This document shows, in pieces, positions 1-12,698 of a stretch of DNA of 64,000 nucleotides (positions are counted from its first letter, which is position 1; each line of letters opens with the position of its first letter). The notes under the pieces were generated by a model that searched no databases, was not told the DNA's origin, and was given only the letters and a program-made list of their open reading frames with translations. A program made the position numbers and the translations under genes. Source of the stretch: Cladorhizidae sp. MBARI D1340-BT2 (Eukaryota; Porifera; Demospongiae; Poecilosclerida; Cladorhizidae); assembly GCA_028752905.1 (NCBI GenBank), contig JAQNBH010000017.1, forward strand, positions 37,220,698 to 37,284,697. Direction: 5' to 3'.

Positions 1-3000
1 AACACTATTGGAAGGCGAACACTATTGGAAGACGAACACTATTGGAAGGCGAACACTATTGGAAGGCGAACACTATTGGAAGGCGAACAATATTGGAAGG
101 CGAACACTATTGGAAGGCGAACACTATTGGAAGGCGAACACTATTGGAAGGCGAACACTATTGGAAGGCGAACACTATTGGAAGGCGAACACTATTGGAA
201 GGCGAACACTATTGGAAGGCGAACACTATTGGAAGGCGAACACTATTGGAAGGCGAACACTATTGGAAGGCGAACACTATTGGAAGGCGAATACTATTGG
301 AAGGCGAACACTATTGGAAGGCGAACACTATTGGAAGGCGAACACTTTTGGAAGGCGAACACTATTGGAGGGCGAACACTATTGGAAGGTGAACACTATT
401 GGAAGGCGAACACTATTGGAAGGCGAACAATATTGGAAGGCGGACACTATTGGAAGGCGAACACTATTGGAAGGCGAACACTATTGGAAGGCGAACACTA
501 TTGGAAGGCGAACACTATTGGAAGGCGAACACTATTGGAAGGCGAACACTATTGGAAGGCGAACACTATTGGAAGGCGAACACTATTGGAAGGCGGACAC
601 TATTGGAAGGCGAACACTATTGGAAGGCGGACACTATTGGAAGGCGAACACTATTGGAAGGCGAACACTATTGGAAGGCGAACACTATTGGAGGGCGAAC
701 ACTATTGGAAGGCGAACACTATTGGAAGGCGAACACTATTGGAAGGCGGACACTATTGGAAGGCAGACACTATTGGAAGGCAAACACTATTGGAAGGCGA
801 AAACTATTGGAGGGCGAACACTTGGAAGGCGAACACTATTGGAAGGCGAACACTATTGGAAGGCGAATACTATTGGAAGGCGAACACTATTGGAAGGCGA
901 ACACTATTGGAAGGCGAACACTATTGGAAGGCGAACACTATTGGAGGGCGAACACTATTGGAAGGCGAACACTATTGGAAGGCGAACACTATTGGAAGGC
1001 AAACACTATTGGAAGGCGAACACTATTGGAGGGCGAACACTATTGGAAGGCGAACACTATTGGAAGGCGAACACTATTGGAAGGCGAACACTATTGGAGG
1101 GCGAACACTATTGGAAGGCGAACACTATTGGAAGGCGAACACTATTGGAAGGCGAACACTATTGGAAGGCGAACACTATTGGAAGGCGGACACTATTGGA
1201 AGGCGAACACTATTGGGAGGCGAACACTATTGGAAGGCGAACACTATTGGAAGGCGAACACTATTGGAAGGCGAACACTATTGGAAGGCGGACACTATTG
1301 GAAGGCGGATACTATTGGAAGGCGGACACTATTGGAAGGCGAACACTATTGGGAGGCGAACACTATTGGGAGGCGAACACTATTGGAAGGCGAACACTAT
1401 TGGAAGGCGAACACTAGTGGAAGGCGAACACTATTGGAAGGCGAACACTATTGGAAGACGAACACTATTGGAAGGCGAACACTATTGGAAGGCGAACACT
1501 ATTGGAAGGCGAACACTATTGGAAGGCGAACACTATTGGAAGGCGAACACTATTGGAAGGCGAACACTATTGGAAGGCGAACACTATTGGAAGGCGAACA
1601 CTATTGGAAGGCGAACACTATTGGAGGGCGAACACTATTGGAAGGCGAACACTATTGGAAGGCGGACACTATTGGAAGGCGAACACTATTGGAAGGCGAA
1701 CACTATTGGAAGGCGAACACCATTGGAGGGCGAACACCATTGGAAGGCGAACACCATTGGATGGCGAACCCTATTGGAAGGCGAACACTATTGGAAGGCG
1801 AACACTATTGGAAGGCGAACACTATTGGAAGGCGAATACTATTGGAAGGCGAACACTATTGGAAGGCGAACACTATTGGAAGGCGAACACTATTGGAAGG
1901 CGAACACTATTGGAAGGCGAACACTATTGGAAGGCGAACACTATGGAAGGCGAACGCTATTGGAAGGCGAACGCTATTGGAAGGCGAACGCTATTGGAAG
2001 GCGAACACTATTGTAGGGCGAACACTATTGGAGGCGAACACTATTGGAGGGCGAACACTATTGGAAGGGCGAACACTATTGGAAGGTGGACACTATTGGA
2101 AGGTGGACACTATTGGAAGGCGAACACTATTGGAGGGCGAACACTATTGGAAGGCGAACACTATTGGAAGGCGAACACTATTGGAAGGCGAACACTATTG
2201 GAAGGCGAACACTATTGGAAGGCGAACACTATTGGAAGGCGAACACTATTGGAAGGCGAACACTATTGGAAGGCGAACACTATTGGAAGGCGAACACTAT
2301 TGGAAGGCGAACACTATTGGAAGGCGAACACTATTGGAAGGCGAACACTATTGGAAGGCGAACACTATTGGAGGCGAACACTATTGGAAGGCGAACACTA
2401 TTGGAAGGCGAACACTATTGGAAGGCGAACACTATTGGAAGGCGAACACTATTGGAAGGCGAACACTATTGGAAGGCGAACACTATTGGAAGGCGAACAC
2501 TATTGGAAGGCGAACACTATTGGAAGGCGAACACTATTGGAAGGCGAACACTATTGGAAGGCGAACACTATTGGAAGGCGAACACTATTGGAAGGCGAAC
2601 ACTATTGGAAGGCGAACACTATTGGAAGGCGAACACTATTGGAAGGCGAACACTATTGGAAGGCGAACACTATTGGAAGGCGAACACTATTGGAAGGCGA
2701 ACACTATTGGAAGGCGAACACTATTGGAAGGCGAACACTATTGGAAGGCGAACACTATTGGAAGGCGAACACTATTGGAAGGCGAACACTATTGGAAGGC
2801 GAACACTATTGGAAGGCGAACACTATTGGAAGGCGAACACTATTGGAAGGCGAACACTATTGGAAGGCGAACACTATTGGAAGGCGAACACTATTGGAAG
2901 GCGAACACTATTGGAAGGCGAACACTATTGAAGGCGAACACTATTGGAAGGCGAACACTATTGGAAGGCGAACACTATTGAAGGCGAACACTATTGGAAG

Positions 3001-6000
3001 GCGAACACTATTGGAAGGCGAACACTATTGGAAGGCGAACACTATTGGAAGGCGAACACTATTGGAAGGCGAACACTATTGGAAGGCGAACACTATTGGA
3101 AGGCGAACACTATTGGAAGGCGAACACTATTGGAAGGCGAACACTATTGGAAGGCGAACACTATTGGAAGGCGAACACTATTGGAAGGCGAACACTATTG
3201 GAAGGCGAACACTATTGGAAGGCGAACACTATTGGAAGGCGAACACTATTGGAAGGCGAACACTATTGGAAGGCGAACACTATTGGAAGGCGAACACTAT
3301 TGGAAGGCGAACACTATTGGAAGGCGAACACTATTGGAAGGCGAACACTATTGGAAGGCGAACACTATTGGAAGGCGAACACTATTGGAAGGCGAACACT
3401 ATTGGAAGGCGAACACTATTGGAAGGCGACACTATTGGAAGGCGACACTATTGGAAGGCGAACACTATTGGAAGGCGAACACTATTGGAAGGCGAACACT
3501 ATTGGAAGGCGAACACTATTGGAAGGCGAACACTATTGGAAGGCGAACACTATTGGAAGGCGAACACTATTGGAAGGCGAACACTATTGGAAGGCGAACA
3601 CTATTGGAAGGCGAACACTATTGGAAGGCGAACACTATTGGAAGGCGAACACTATTGGAGGGCGAACACTATTGGAAGGCGAACAAGGCGAACACTATTG
3701 GAAGGCGAACACTATTGGAAGGCGAACACTATTGGAAGGCGAACACTATTGGAAGGCGAACACTATTGGAAGGCGAACACTATTGGAAGGCGAACACTAT
3801 TGGAAGGCGAACACTATTGGAAGGCGAACACTATTGGAAGGCGAACACTATTGGAAGGCGAACACTATTGGAAGGCGAACACTATTGGAAGGCGAACACT
3901 ATTGGAAGGCGAACACTATTGGAAGGCGAACACTATTGGAAGGCGAACACTATTGGAAGGCGAACACTATTGGAAGGCGAACACTATTGGAAGGCGAACA
4001 CTATTGGAAGGCGAACACTATTGGAAGGCGAACACTATTGGAAGGCGAACACTATTGGAAGGCGAACACTATTGGAAGGCGAACACTATTGGAAGGCGAA
4101 CACTATTGGAAGGCGAACACTATTGGAAGGCGAACACTATTGGAAGGCGAACACTATTGGAAGGCGAACACTATTGGAAGGCGAACACTATTGGAAGGCG
4201 AACACTATTGGAAGGCGAACACTATTGGAAGGCGAACACTATTGGAAGGCGAACACTATTGGAAGGCGAACACTATTGGAAGGCGAACACTATTGGAAGG
4301 CGAACACTATTGGAAGGCGAACACTATTGGAAGGCGAACACTATTGGAAGGCGAACACTATTGGAAGGCGAACACTATTGGAAGGCGAACACTATTGGAA
4401 GGCGAACACTATTGGAAGGCGAACACTATTGGAAGGCGAACACTATTGGAAGGCGAACACTATTGGAAGGCGAACACTATTGGAAGGCGAACACTATTGG
4501 AAGGCGAACACTATTGGAAGGGCGAACACTATTGGAAGGCGAACACTATTGGAAGGCGAACACTATTGGAAGGCGAACACTATTGGAAGGCGAACACTAT
4601 TGGAAGGCGAACACTATTGGAAGGCGAACACNNNNNNNNNNNNNNNNNNNNNNNNNNNNNNNNNNNNNNNNNNNNNNNNNNNNNNNNNNNNNNNNNNNNN
4701 NNNNNNNNNNNNNNNNNNNNNNNNNNNNNNNGAACACTATTGGAAGACGAACACTATTGGAAGGCGAACACTATTGGAAGACGAACACTATTGGAAGGCG
4801 AACACTATTGGAAGGCGAACACTATTGGAAGGCGAACACTATTGGAAGGCGAACACTATTGGAAGGCGAACACTATTGGAAGGCGAACACTATTGGAAGG
4901 CGAACACTATTGGAGGGCGAACACTATTGGAGGGCGAACACTATTGGAAGGCGAACACTATTGGAAGGCGAACACTATTGGAAGGCGAACAATATTGGAA
5001 GGCGGACACTATTGGAAGGCGAACACTATTGGAAGGCGAACACTATTGGAAGACGAACACTATTGGAAGGCGAACACTATTGGAGGGCGAACACTATTGG
5101 AAGGCGAACACTATTGGAAGGCGAACACTATTGGAAGGCGAACACTATTGGAAGGCGAACACTATTGGAAGGCGAACACTATTGGAAGGCGAACACTATT
5201 GGAAGGCGAACACTATTGGAAGGCGAACACTATTGGAAGGCGAACGCTATTGGAAGGCGAACGCTATTGGAAGGCGAACACTATTGGAAGGCGAACACTA
5301 TTGGAGGGCGAACACTATTGGAGGGCGGACACTATTGGAAGGCGAACACTATTGGAAGGTGGACACTATTGGAAGGCGAACACTATTGGAGGGCGAACAC
5401 TATTGGAAGGCGAACACTATTGGAAGGCGAACACTATTGGAAGGCGAACACTATTGGAAGGCGAACACTATTGGAAGGCGAACACTATTGGAAGGCGAAC
5501 ACTATTGGAAGGCGAACACTATTGGAAGGCGAACACTATTGGAAGGCGAATACTATTGGAAGGCGAACACTATTGGAAGGCGAACACTATTGGAAGGCGA
5601 ACACTTTTGGAAGGCGAACACTATTGGAGGGCGAACACTATTGGAAGGTGAACACTATTGGAAGGCGAACACTATTGGAAGGCGAACAATATTGGAAGGC
5701 GGACACTATTGGAAGGCGAACACTATTGGAAGGCGAACACTATTGGAAGGCGAACACTATTGGAAGGCGAACACTATTGGAAGGCGAACACTATTGGAAG
5801 GCGAACACTATTGGAAGGCGAACACTATTGGAGGGCGAACACTATTGGAGGGCGAACACTATTGGAAGGCGAACACTATTGGAAGGCGAACACTATTGGA
5901 GGGCGAACACTATTGGAGGGCGAACACTATTGGAAGGCGAACACTATTGGAAGGCGAACACTATTGGAAGGCGAACACTATTGGAAGGCGAACACTATTG

Positions 6001-6955
6001 GAGGGAGAACACTATTGGAAGGCGAACACTATTGGAAGGCGAACACTATTGGAAGGCGAACACTATTGGAAGGCGAACACTATTGGAAGGCGAACACTAT
6101 TGGAAGGCGAACACTATTGGAAGGCGAACGCTATTGGAAGGCGAACACTATTGGAGGGCGAACACTATTGGAAGGCGAACACTATTGGAAGGCGAACACT
6201 ATTGGAGGCGAACAGTATTGGAAGGCGAACACTATTGGAAGGCGAACACTATTGGAAGGCGAACACTATTGGAAGGCGAACACTATTGGAGGGCGAACAC
6301 TATTGGAGGGCGAACACTATTGGAAGGCGAACACTATTGGAAGGCGAACACTATTGGAAGGCGAACACTATTGGAAGGCGAACACTATTGGAAGGCGAAC
6401 ACTATTGGAGGGCGAACACTATTGGAAGGCGAACACTATTGGAAGGCGAACACTATTGGAAGGCAAACACTATTGGAAGGCGAACACTATTGGAGGGCGA
6501 ACACTATTGGAGGGCGAACACTATTGGAAGGCGAACACTATTGGAAGGCGAACACTATTGGAAGGCGAACACTATTGGAAGGCGAACACTATTGGAAGGC
6601 GAACACTATTGGAAGGCGGACACTATTGGAAGGCGGACACTATTGGAAGGCGAACACTATTGGAAGGCGAACACTATTGGAGGGCGAACACTATTGGAAG
6701 GCGAACACTATTGGAAGGCGAACACTATTGGAAGGCGAACACTATTGGAAGGCGAACACTATTGGAGGGCGAACACTATTGGAAGGCGAACACTATTGGA
6801 AGGCGGACACTATTGGAAGGCGAACACTATTGGAAGGCAACACTATTGGAGGGCGAACACTATTGGAAGGTGAACACTATTGGAGGGCGAACACTATTGG
6901 AGGGCGAACACTATTGGAAGGCGAACACTATTGGAAGGCGAACACTATTGGAGGA
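1..6955 (+). repeat. 17-bp satellite array (about 400 copies)
   Basis: Head-to-tail copies of the unit GGAAGGCGAACACTATT fill the start of the window and end abruptly at about 6955. Common variants are ggaGggc, cgGacac, aacaAtatt and cgaaTac. Positions about 2150-4630 are almost pure consensus, while 1-2150 and 4732-6955 carry many variants. A few units are 1 bp short or long (for example near 2929, 2979, 3429 and 4520). The unit has no stop codon on the plus strand and its length is not a multiple of three, so all three plus frames stay open and give the same 17-residue peptide period. I read this as satellite DNA, not a gene. The left end lies outside the window. Confidence 0.97.
4632..4731. 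other. Assembly gap (100 N)
   Basis: Exactly 100 unknown bases inside the satellite. The round number suggests a gap of unknown true size. Units just left of it are pure consensus and units just right of it carry variants, so the two sides may not be neighbours in the genome. Confidence 0.98.
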
Positions 6956-7435
6956 TAGATTCCATTCGAGGAAATGTGTTATATCAAGTCATACAGTGAA
7001 GTGCAGAATCTATGAAGATCCAAACCACCAAATTTTTCCCTTCCACTGCCCCCTTCTATTTAGTTATACCCCTCACCCCCTCGAGGAGAAAGTCACGGAC
7101 CGGTGCATTCTGTTTTACTGCAAAAAAAAAGTTTTAAACTTCTCAACTTCTCACAGATTAGCGGCTCTTTTCAGGGGGAGGAGCATTCTCTTGGGTGTGG
7201 TTTGTTCCACCTTAGAAATAATCAAGAACTGATTGATAAATTTATGCATGTCCATCATGCCACTACAAACCTTGCTATGCCCCGCCCAACACATAACACG
7301 CTATTATGTTAATAGAGACCAAACTCTATAGTAACGCTTGTAACATAAATGATATTTATTTGCATTTCATAACTTTAACCTGTACATATAAATTATATTT
7401 TAACTTTAATATTTCGTGTAGAACTGCATGCATAC
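6956..7435. other. Unassigned spacer between satellite and ankyrin exon
   Basis: AT-rich sequence in which I recognise no gene. The ankyrin exon on its right ends in a good splice donor, so a further exon must lie further left. I could not find it here, so this stretch and possibly the whole satellite array may be intronic. Confidence 0.5.
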
Positions 7436-7632
7436 CTTGACCTTCTTGCTCCCCTTCAGACTGACCAGATACTGCATGACTCGGGCACTTGTGAGCTTAC
7501 TGCCTTGTGTCTCGGTACTCCTCCCCCCCTCGCTCTCTTGTTGCTGCACCACCAAGTCTACGATCCTCGGCATGTACCGGGCAGAGAAGTGGAGGGCTGT
7601 AAGTCCTTCTTCTCCACTTTGGATATTAGTAT
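7436..7632 (-). CDS. Ankyrin-repeat protein, internal exon B
   Basis: On the minus strand this 197-bp exon is preceded by an acceptor (acttgcag) and followed by a donor (gtatgc). It enters in phase 1. It translates to an ankyrin unit with the core GLTALHFSARY followed by MPRIVDLVV, then a polar stretch (QQQESEGG) and a second helix-like segment ending KGSKKVK. Joined to the exon at 12524-12698, the split codon gives Asp and restores the ankyrin loop GADTNIQ, which strongly supports the splice. Ankyrin repeats are protein-interaction modules. The full protein, its start and its other domains are outside what I can see, so I give no gene name. Confidence 0.8.
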
Positions 7633-9310
7633 CTGCAAGTTTCGATCAAAAGTATATATACTCATTCATCATCATCACTGATGTTTGACTAATGTTAAAT
7701 GTAACACAAACCAAGCGTATGCTTACTTGCTTTGGATTTATGAACAGGATGGTATTTGAAGAGTAATAAGTTGTTGTTGTTTTTTAGGTAGGTTAGTCAG
7801 GCAAGTCAAACCGAAGGTCAAATTGATGCTTTGATATAATTTGATTGCTCGAGCAAAACAATGTAGATTCAAATTTTATAAGCATATACTGTAGCAACAC
7901 TAATACATGCAACAAAGATCAAAATGACCACCTCAATTATGTTTGGATCTAGTAATCTCACAAAAGTGTGACATGGGGTCTTGACTTAATGGGTGGGTAC
8001 ATGTACATGTACATGGTATTGTCATACTCAGACATACTGTTTTAGTGCCAAAAGCAGATGGAGCTTATTTTAATTCTTTAGGGACGATAACGGATATATC
8101 CGCAAAGGTCGCAATAGAACTATTGCCATTACCAAAAAAAAAACTTCACTAAAGCTCGCACTTGACCTCTAAATCAACTAGCAAGGAAGCATCTAACCTT
8201 ACTCCACCAGACTAACACTGCAGATCTAAAAGAGAGGAGCTTATGCATTAAATAAATAATTAATTCATATGTTGCCTTCAGCTCGAGCTTGCCATACATT
8301 CTAACTTTTTACTCACTTTCTTTTTAGCCATTTGCTTTTTCTCGGAGACGATGCGTGCCACTGTAAGCCTCGTCATTTTGTTGACAATGCTGACGCTATA
8401 AGTCTCAATATTTTAGGACCAACAGTGTTAGGGCTCGACATGATCCGAGAGAAAGATCAATTGTCAGAAAATGAAGTGTTCATATATATATATATATATA
8501 TATAGACTTCCATTTCTGTATCGACCATGCTAAGCCTGTCTTCAGGCTTACATATCTTTAGTTCAGGGATGAATGAGATTCTATACAATATAATTTTGTG
8601 GCCCTAGACCGGATGCCAATAACTCAAATTTGATTATTCTGTACAACCCAACCACGATATCTTCTACATGCATACATCTAAACACATAGGGATCCTTCAG
8701 ATCTAAGCAGATCCCATCCCGACGATGGAAAATGAAGTTCCCATATATAGACTCCCCTTTGATGATAGAAAGTGAGAACATAGCAGAAGATAAGAGTGCA
8801 CCCGCATGGTTCTCCCCAGGAATTTCTGAACGGATATTGGTGGGTGTGGCACCCACATAATTTTAGTGGCAACTTTAACCACACCCACCTTCATGAGTTC
8901 ACACAGCAATCCTTGGGGCCGGGTTCATATGTACAGAAGCTGAAACTGCTGCTTTTGTACAGCCTGAGTACGGCCATGTTACGCAGCGCATTCTGTCGTG
9001 GGGGGAGGGGAAAGAGGACCACGATTCATACTGACTGAGTTGCTCTTCTCCATAACCAGGTCACTTTCTGTTGTAGATTCTCCAAGACACTTCCAGAATA
9101 TTACAAAGCCTCTCATTATTGTAGTTCCCATTTCCTCATGTGTGGATAATATATATTTAATTAAATACTTGAGTTATTATATTGATTGAATCACAACTGA
9201 GATGGTATGCGGATGATGAACTAGGTGGCTGAGTGATTGTCATTGATTATAATTAAGGAAGAGCAGATGCTATGCTTCGTTAATTATTGAAATTGAAACT
9301 AAAATCAAAG
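7633..9310. other. Intronic or intergenic sequence, no gene recognised
   Basis: Part of the 4.9-kb intron between the two ankyrin exons. It holds a short AT dinucleotide run near 8481-8504 and small palindromic acatgtacatgt motifs near 7998. Short open frames on both strands resemble no family I know. Confidence 0.5.
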
Positions 9311-10330
9311 TCAGACATAAGAAGCTTCCACATTGTTGCTTCTATTCCTCATGGTAGCCCAACAATCACAATTGAGCTCATAGGGGAAATCAGATGGACT
9401 AGGTTCTTCAATTGCTACCATCAAGAGATGATGGAGAGTTCTGCTGGCTTTATGTAACTGGTTTCTAAGGTCAGTCTTGACTAGAGATAGAGTGGAGAAG
9501 CCGCTTTCGTAGGCTACAGAAGACATAGGGAGTTATAGTAAGAGACCAATAGCTGCCAACTTTGCCAGATTGGGAAACATTCAACTCAATTCCAATGTTT
9601 TAATCAGATGACTCATGGTGAGTTCTCGTTTGCTTCAACTCACTATTAGCAGCAACTACACTATTGAAGACTTTGAGCTCACCTCTGGTTGATTCTGGAT
9701 GCACTACGCCACGAGAACCATAGTGGGTGACAAGCTTATCCAACTTGCCAGCACTGTGGAAGGGTTGAAGGGAGATCTCTTGTGGCTAGAATTGAAAATT
9801 TCAAAACCATCAAAAAGATGGAGGTCAGGAAACCTAGCAGTGATGTGGTATGCAAGTACTTACAATATACATCACATTTAAAACTAGCTGTCATGCCATC
9901 ACTAGGTTGCTGCACACTATACCCTTCCACGTCTGAATAATTTGTTAGGGAGGCTCTAGAAGAATTCACCAGGAGTCTGGAGTAGAGCATCTACTGTAGC
10001 CTTTGTGCACACTACTAATGGTGTTACTAGACTAAAGTCGATGTCTTGCTTCTGGAAAGCACGGGACAAGCCTGCTAGAGGTGGAAGAACATCAGAAAAC
10101 ATGTACAAGACAGCTACAAACTTGTACTTGTTGACAAAGGAAGCAAGCCCAGCAGCTACAGCATTATTTCTCTCCTGAGCTTCCCTCTCCAGTAACTATC
10201 ACGGACTGAAAACATTTGCAGAGGTGAGTAACAGCTCTATCGAGAGCCAACAGACATCTTTAGCCTGACTAAGATTAAGTCAAGGATCATTAAGTACATC
10301 CTGAATTTTCTTAAGGGGGATAGTTACCAT
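9311..10330 (-). pseudogene. hAT-type transposase remnant (C-terminal part)
   Basis: Read on the minus strand in shifting frames, the segment just above 9526 gives FPNLAKLAAIGLLL and then MSSVAYESGFSTLSLVKTD followed by LRNQL. This is the pattern of the hAT C-terminal dimerisation region, where a Ser-x-x-Glu-x-Gly-Phe-Ser core precedes a Lys-Thr-x-x-Arg-Asn motif. Upstream pieces such as KLDKLVTHYGSRGVVHP fit the same family. Stops and frameshifts are frequent, so it is dead. It lies in the ankyrin intron in the same orientation as the host gene. Its left part and ends were not found. Confidence 0.6.
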
Positions 10331-10817
10331 AATTAACAAGATCGCTTCCCCGGACCATAACAACACTGCCGTTTACTTTTAACACTCAAAATTGGTCTCA
10401 TTGGATTCCTTGAAACAAGAGCTTTCCAATGGTCTATATAACTTTAGGTTGCGTTGAAGTATAGGGTTAGATCCCTGAACATCTGAGTGTTTTTGCAAAA
10501 AGTTCATAACTTATCAACACTTGCCATTTTTGGGCATGTTACCACTATAAAGACAACTTTGTTTAGCACCCACTCAGCCATCCACATACAAGTGGTATGT
10601 AAGTGGTATGTGTATATCTAGAACTTTAGAAACAAAGTGAATCTATGATGGCATAGAGCAGATAAAATAATAATTTTACTTTTGGACAAAATACGACAAT
10701 TTGATATGATTAGAAATCACAATGAACTTTGAACTGTGTTGATACAAAACGGCCTGGGGAGAACACTGGTCACGCACCATTCCCCCAAGCCCACGTTCAG
10801 TCTGCCGTGATGTGGTA

Positions 10818-12200
10818 CAGTGGTCCCTCCGTATTAAGACCCTCCCAAGTAAGACCACCTCCATTATAAGACCATTTTGGCTTGCTCCCGGTTGGCTGCC
10901 TTTATTTTGCCCCTCCCAAGTAAGACCCTCTAAGATAAGTCCACCTCTCTTATAAGACCACTTGGCTGGGTCAATATCCTCCCAAGTAAGACCAAGCATC
11001 CAAGAATACAGTGAATTTAGTTTTTTGTTTGAAGATCTACCTTCCATTAACTGTGAAAGATCAGGAACTGGTACATATTTACATCTGCATTGATCCAAAG
11101 AGGGACCTCGGCATCGAGTATGAGGCACAGGCCAAGGCATGGATGAGCACTCACATCTGGGAGCAGTGGCTCAAGCGCACCAACAATAAGATGCTTGCCA
11201 AGGGCCGGAAGATCATCATCTTCATTGACAAGTGCTCAGCGCACTCAGATATCAACCTCAAGCTAGTCTTCCTGCCCGCCAACACCACCTCTAAGCTTTA
11301 GCCTATAGATGCTGGCATCATCCAGGCCATGAAGCTGGTCTACTGGAAGCAGATGATCCGCTATATTCTCCGGCTCAGGACGACACTGTGAATGCCGATG
11401 GTGGTTGCACTGAGAAAATGAGCTCGCTTGTCAAGAAGGTGGACGTTCTGATGGCGATCTACTGGCTCAAGAAGGCCTGGGATGACCTCCACGTGTCCAC
11501 CATCAAGAAGTGCTTTAAGAAGTGTGGCTTCACGACCACCACTGCCCCTGCTGCTGAGGTCGAGGAGTCATAAATGCGCAGCTTCCGGAGGGTGTGACAC
11601 TGCCGAAGGCTATGCCAACATCGACAGCGAGGTGCTCACCAGTGAGGACCACTATGACCCTGCCCAATCATGCCCTCGCCACTCCTGCTGACTCCTCGCC
11701 TGAGGAGCCTGAGTCAGATGATGAGGAGGATGGCCCCATGCCCACTCCTGTGACTGTGTCAGAGGTGTTCGAGATGGTGTGCAAGCTGTGTGACTTTGCC
11801 ACTCATCGAGGCATTCCCAAGCTTGTGACAGGTGCTGATTCTATCGAGCAGATGGTCATCGAGAACAGGATGGAGCGGACTGTCCAGTCCAGTATCTCAG
11901 ACTTTCTGTGTCCTAAGGACACTGCATGAGTCTAATGTCCAATACATACATGTGTACAATGATAACCAATGTCATTCCAAGACACACCCATAATTCCAAA
12001 TGAGAATACAGTATCTTGTCTTGGGAGCTTGCAGTTGGTTTAATATTATGAATGTGTGTACACTACACAATAAAATCCGCTGAGCAATACTTGGTGAGAC
12101 CCCTGCCATGCCCTAGAGCGATATTCCCAAGTAAGACCACCTCTCTAATAAGACCAGTTGGAAGTGCTCCCTGGGTGGTCTTACTAGGGAGGGACCACTG
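10818..12200 (+). mobile_element. Tigger/pogo-like DNA transposon, internally deleted
   Basis: The left end begins CAGTGGTCCCTCC and the right end, read on the other strand, begins with the same 13 bases; both continue within a few bases into AAGACC. Each end is flanked by TA (10816-10817 and 12201-12202), the target duplication of the pogo/Tc1-mariner group. Further copies of cccaagtaagaccacctc lie just inside both ends. At 1383 bp it is shorter than a full Tigger element, and the DNA-binding half of the transposase is missing. It sits antisense to the ankyrin gene, inside its intron. Confidence 0.88.
11030..11929 (+). pseudogene. Tigger-like DDE transposase fragment
   Basis: The first segment contains the DDE-core pattern RKIIIFIDKCSAHSDINL followed by KLVFLPANTTSKL, a stop, then PIDAGIIQAMK. 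This is the catalytic Asp region and the polar motif typical of Tigger/JRK/pogo transposases. After a frameshift, 11388-11573 gives VLMAIYWLKKAWDDLHVSTI and a helix ending CFKKCGF, the usual downstream segment. A third frame (11594-11929) gives an acidic stretch and a C-terminal domain. The N-terminal helix-turn-helix domains are absent. At least one stop (near 11299) and two frame changes show it is inactive. Confidence 0.8.
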
Positions 12201-12523
12201 TACTTCTTTAGGTAGGTTGATTATTTTTGCTTCGTACGGCTTATTTTGGTGCTAGTGTGGACGCGACGAATGTGGATCGATGCGGATCAGCATTTTCCTC
12301 TGACCCAAATGTGCATCGATTTAAGTGAAGTGTGGATAGGCCATTATTTTCTATTTGCCTTCGTTGGTTACAATCGGAGGTTACTATAACCAATAGAGAG
12401 CGCAGTTACAATTGGAGGGGTTATTCCTAACAGAGGAAATACGTTAGTCGCAGCCTAGTTGAGAGTAGTTACAAGTCATGACTTATAGTCGAGTGAATAT
12501 GGTATAACTATATATTTACATAC

Positions 12524-12698
12524 CTGCTCCTGCCTCCACCAAAGTGACTAAAATGTTGAAGCGATTGAACTTGGCCGCATAATGAAGAGGAGTGTAGCCA
12601 AAACTATCCATTTTATTGAGTTTTGAAGAAGAAGAACTCTCTGCTGCGTAGATCCTAATCCACTTGTCCACCACCTCTTCACGATTGTCTCTGGCCGC
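12524..12698 (-). CDS. Ankyrin-repeat protein, internal exon A
   Basis: This 175-bp exon has an acceptor (gagtacag) and a donor (gtatgtaa) on the minus strand, entering in phase 0 and leaving in phase 1. It encodes AARDNREEVVDKW, a serine run, and a clear ankyrin unit, FGYTPLHYAAKFNRFNILV then TLVEAGA, which is the canonical TPLHxAA turn and helix pair. The exit phase matches the entry phase of exon B at 7436-7632. Upstream exons should lie above 12698 but were not recognised. A diverged copy of this exon lies at 25867-26002 in the opposite orientation. Confidence 0.82.

Noticed and set aside
1..6955. CRISPR-like array
   Set aside because: The units are contiguous with no unique spacers, and nothing nearby resembles cas genes.
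8..6958. Long open frames (up to 1835 codons) over the 17-bp array as a repeat protein gene
   Set aside because: They exist in all three frames because the unit lacks stops and is not a multiple of three. There is no start context, domain or splice signal, and one crosses a run of N.
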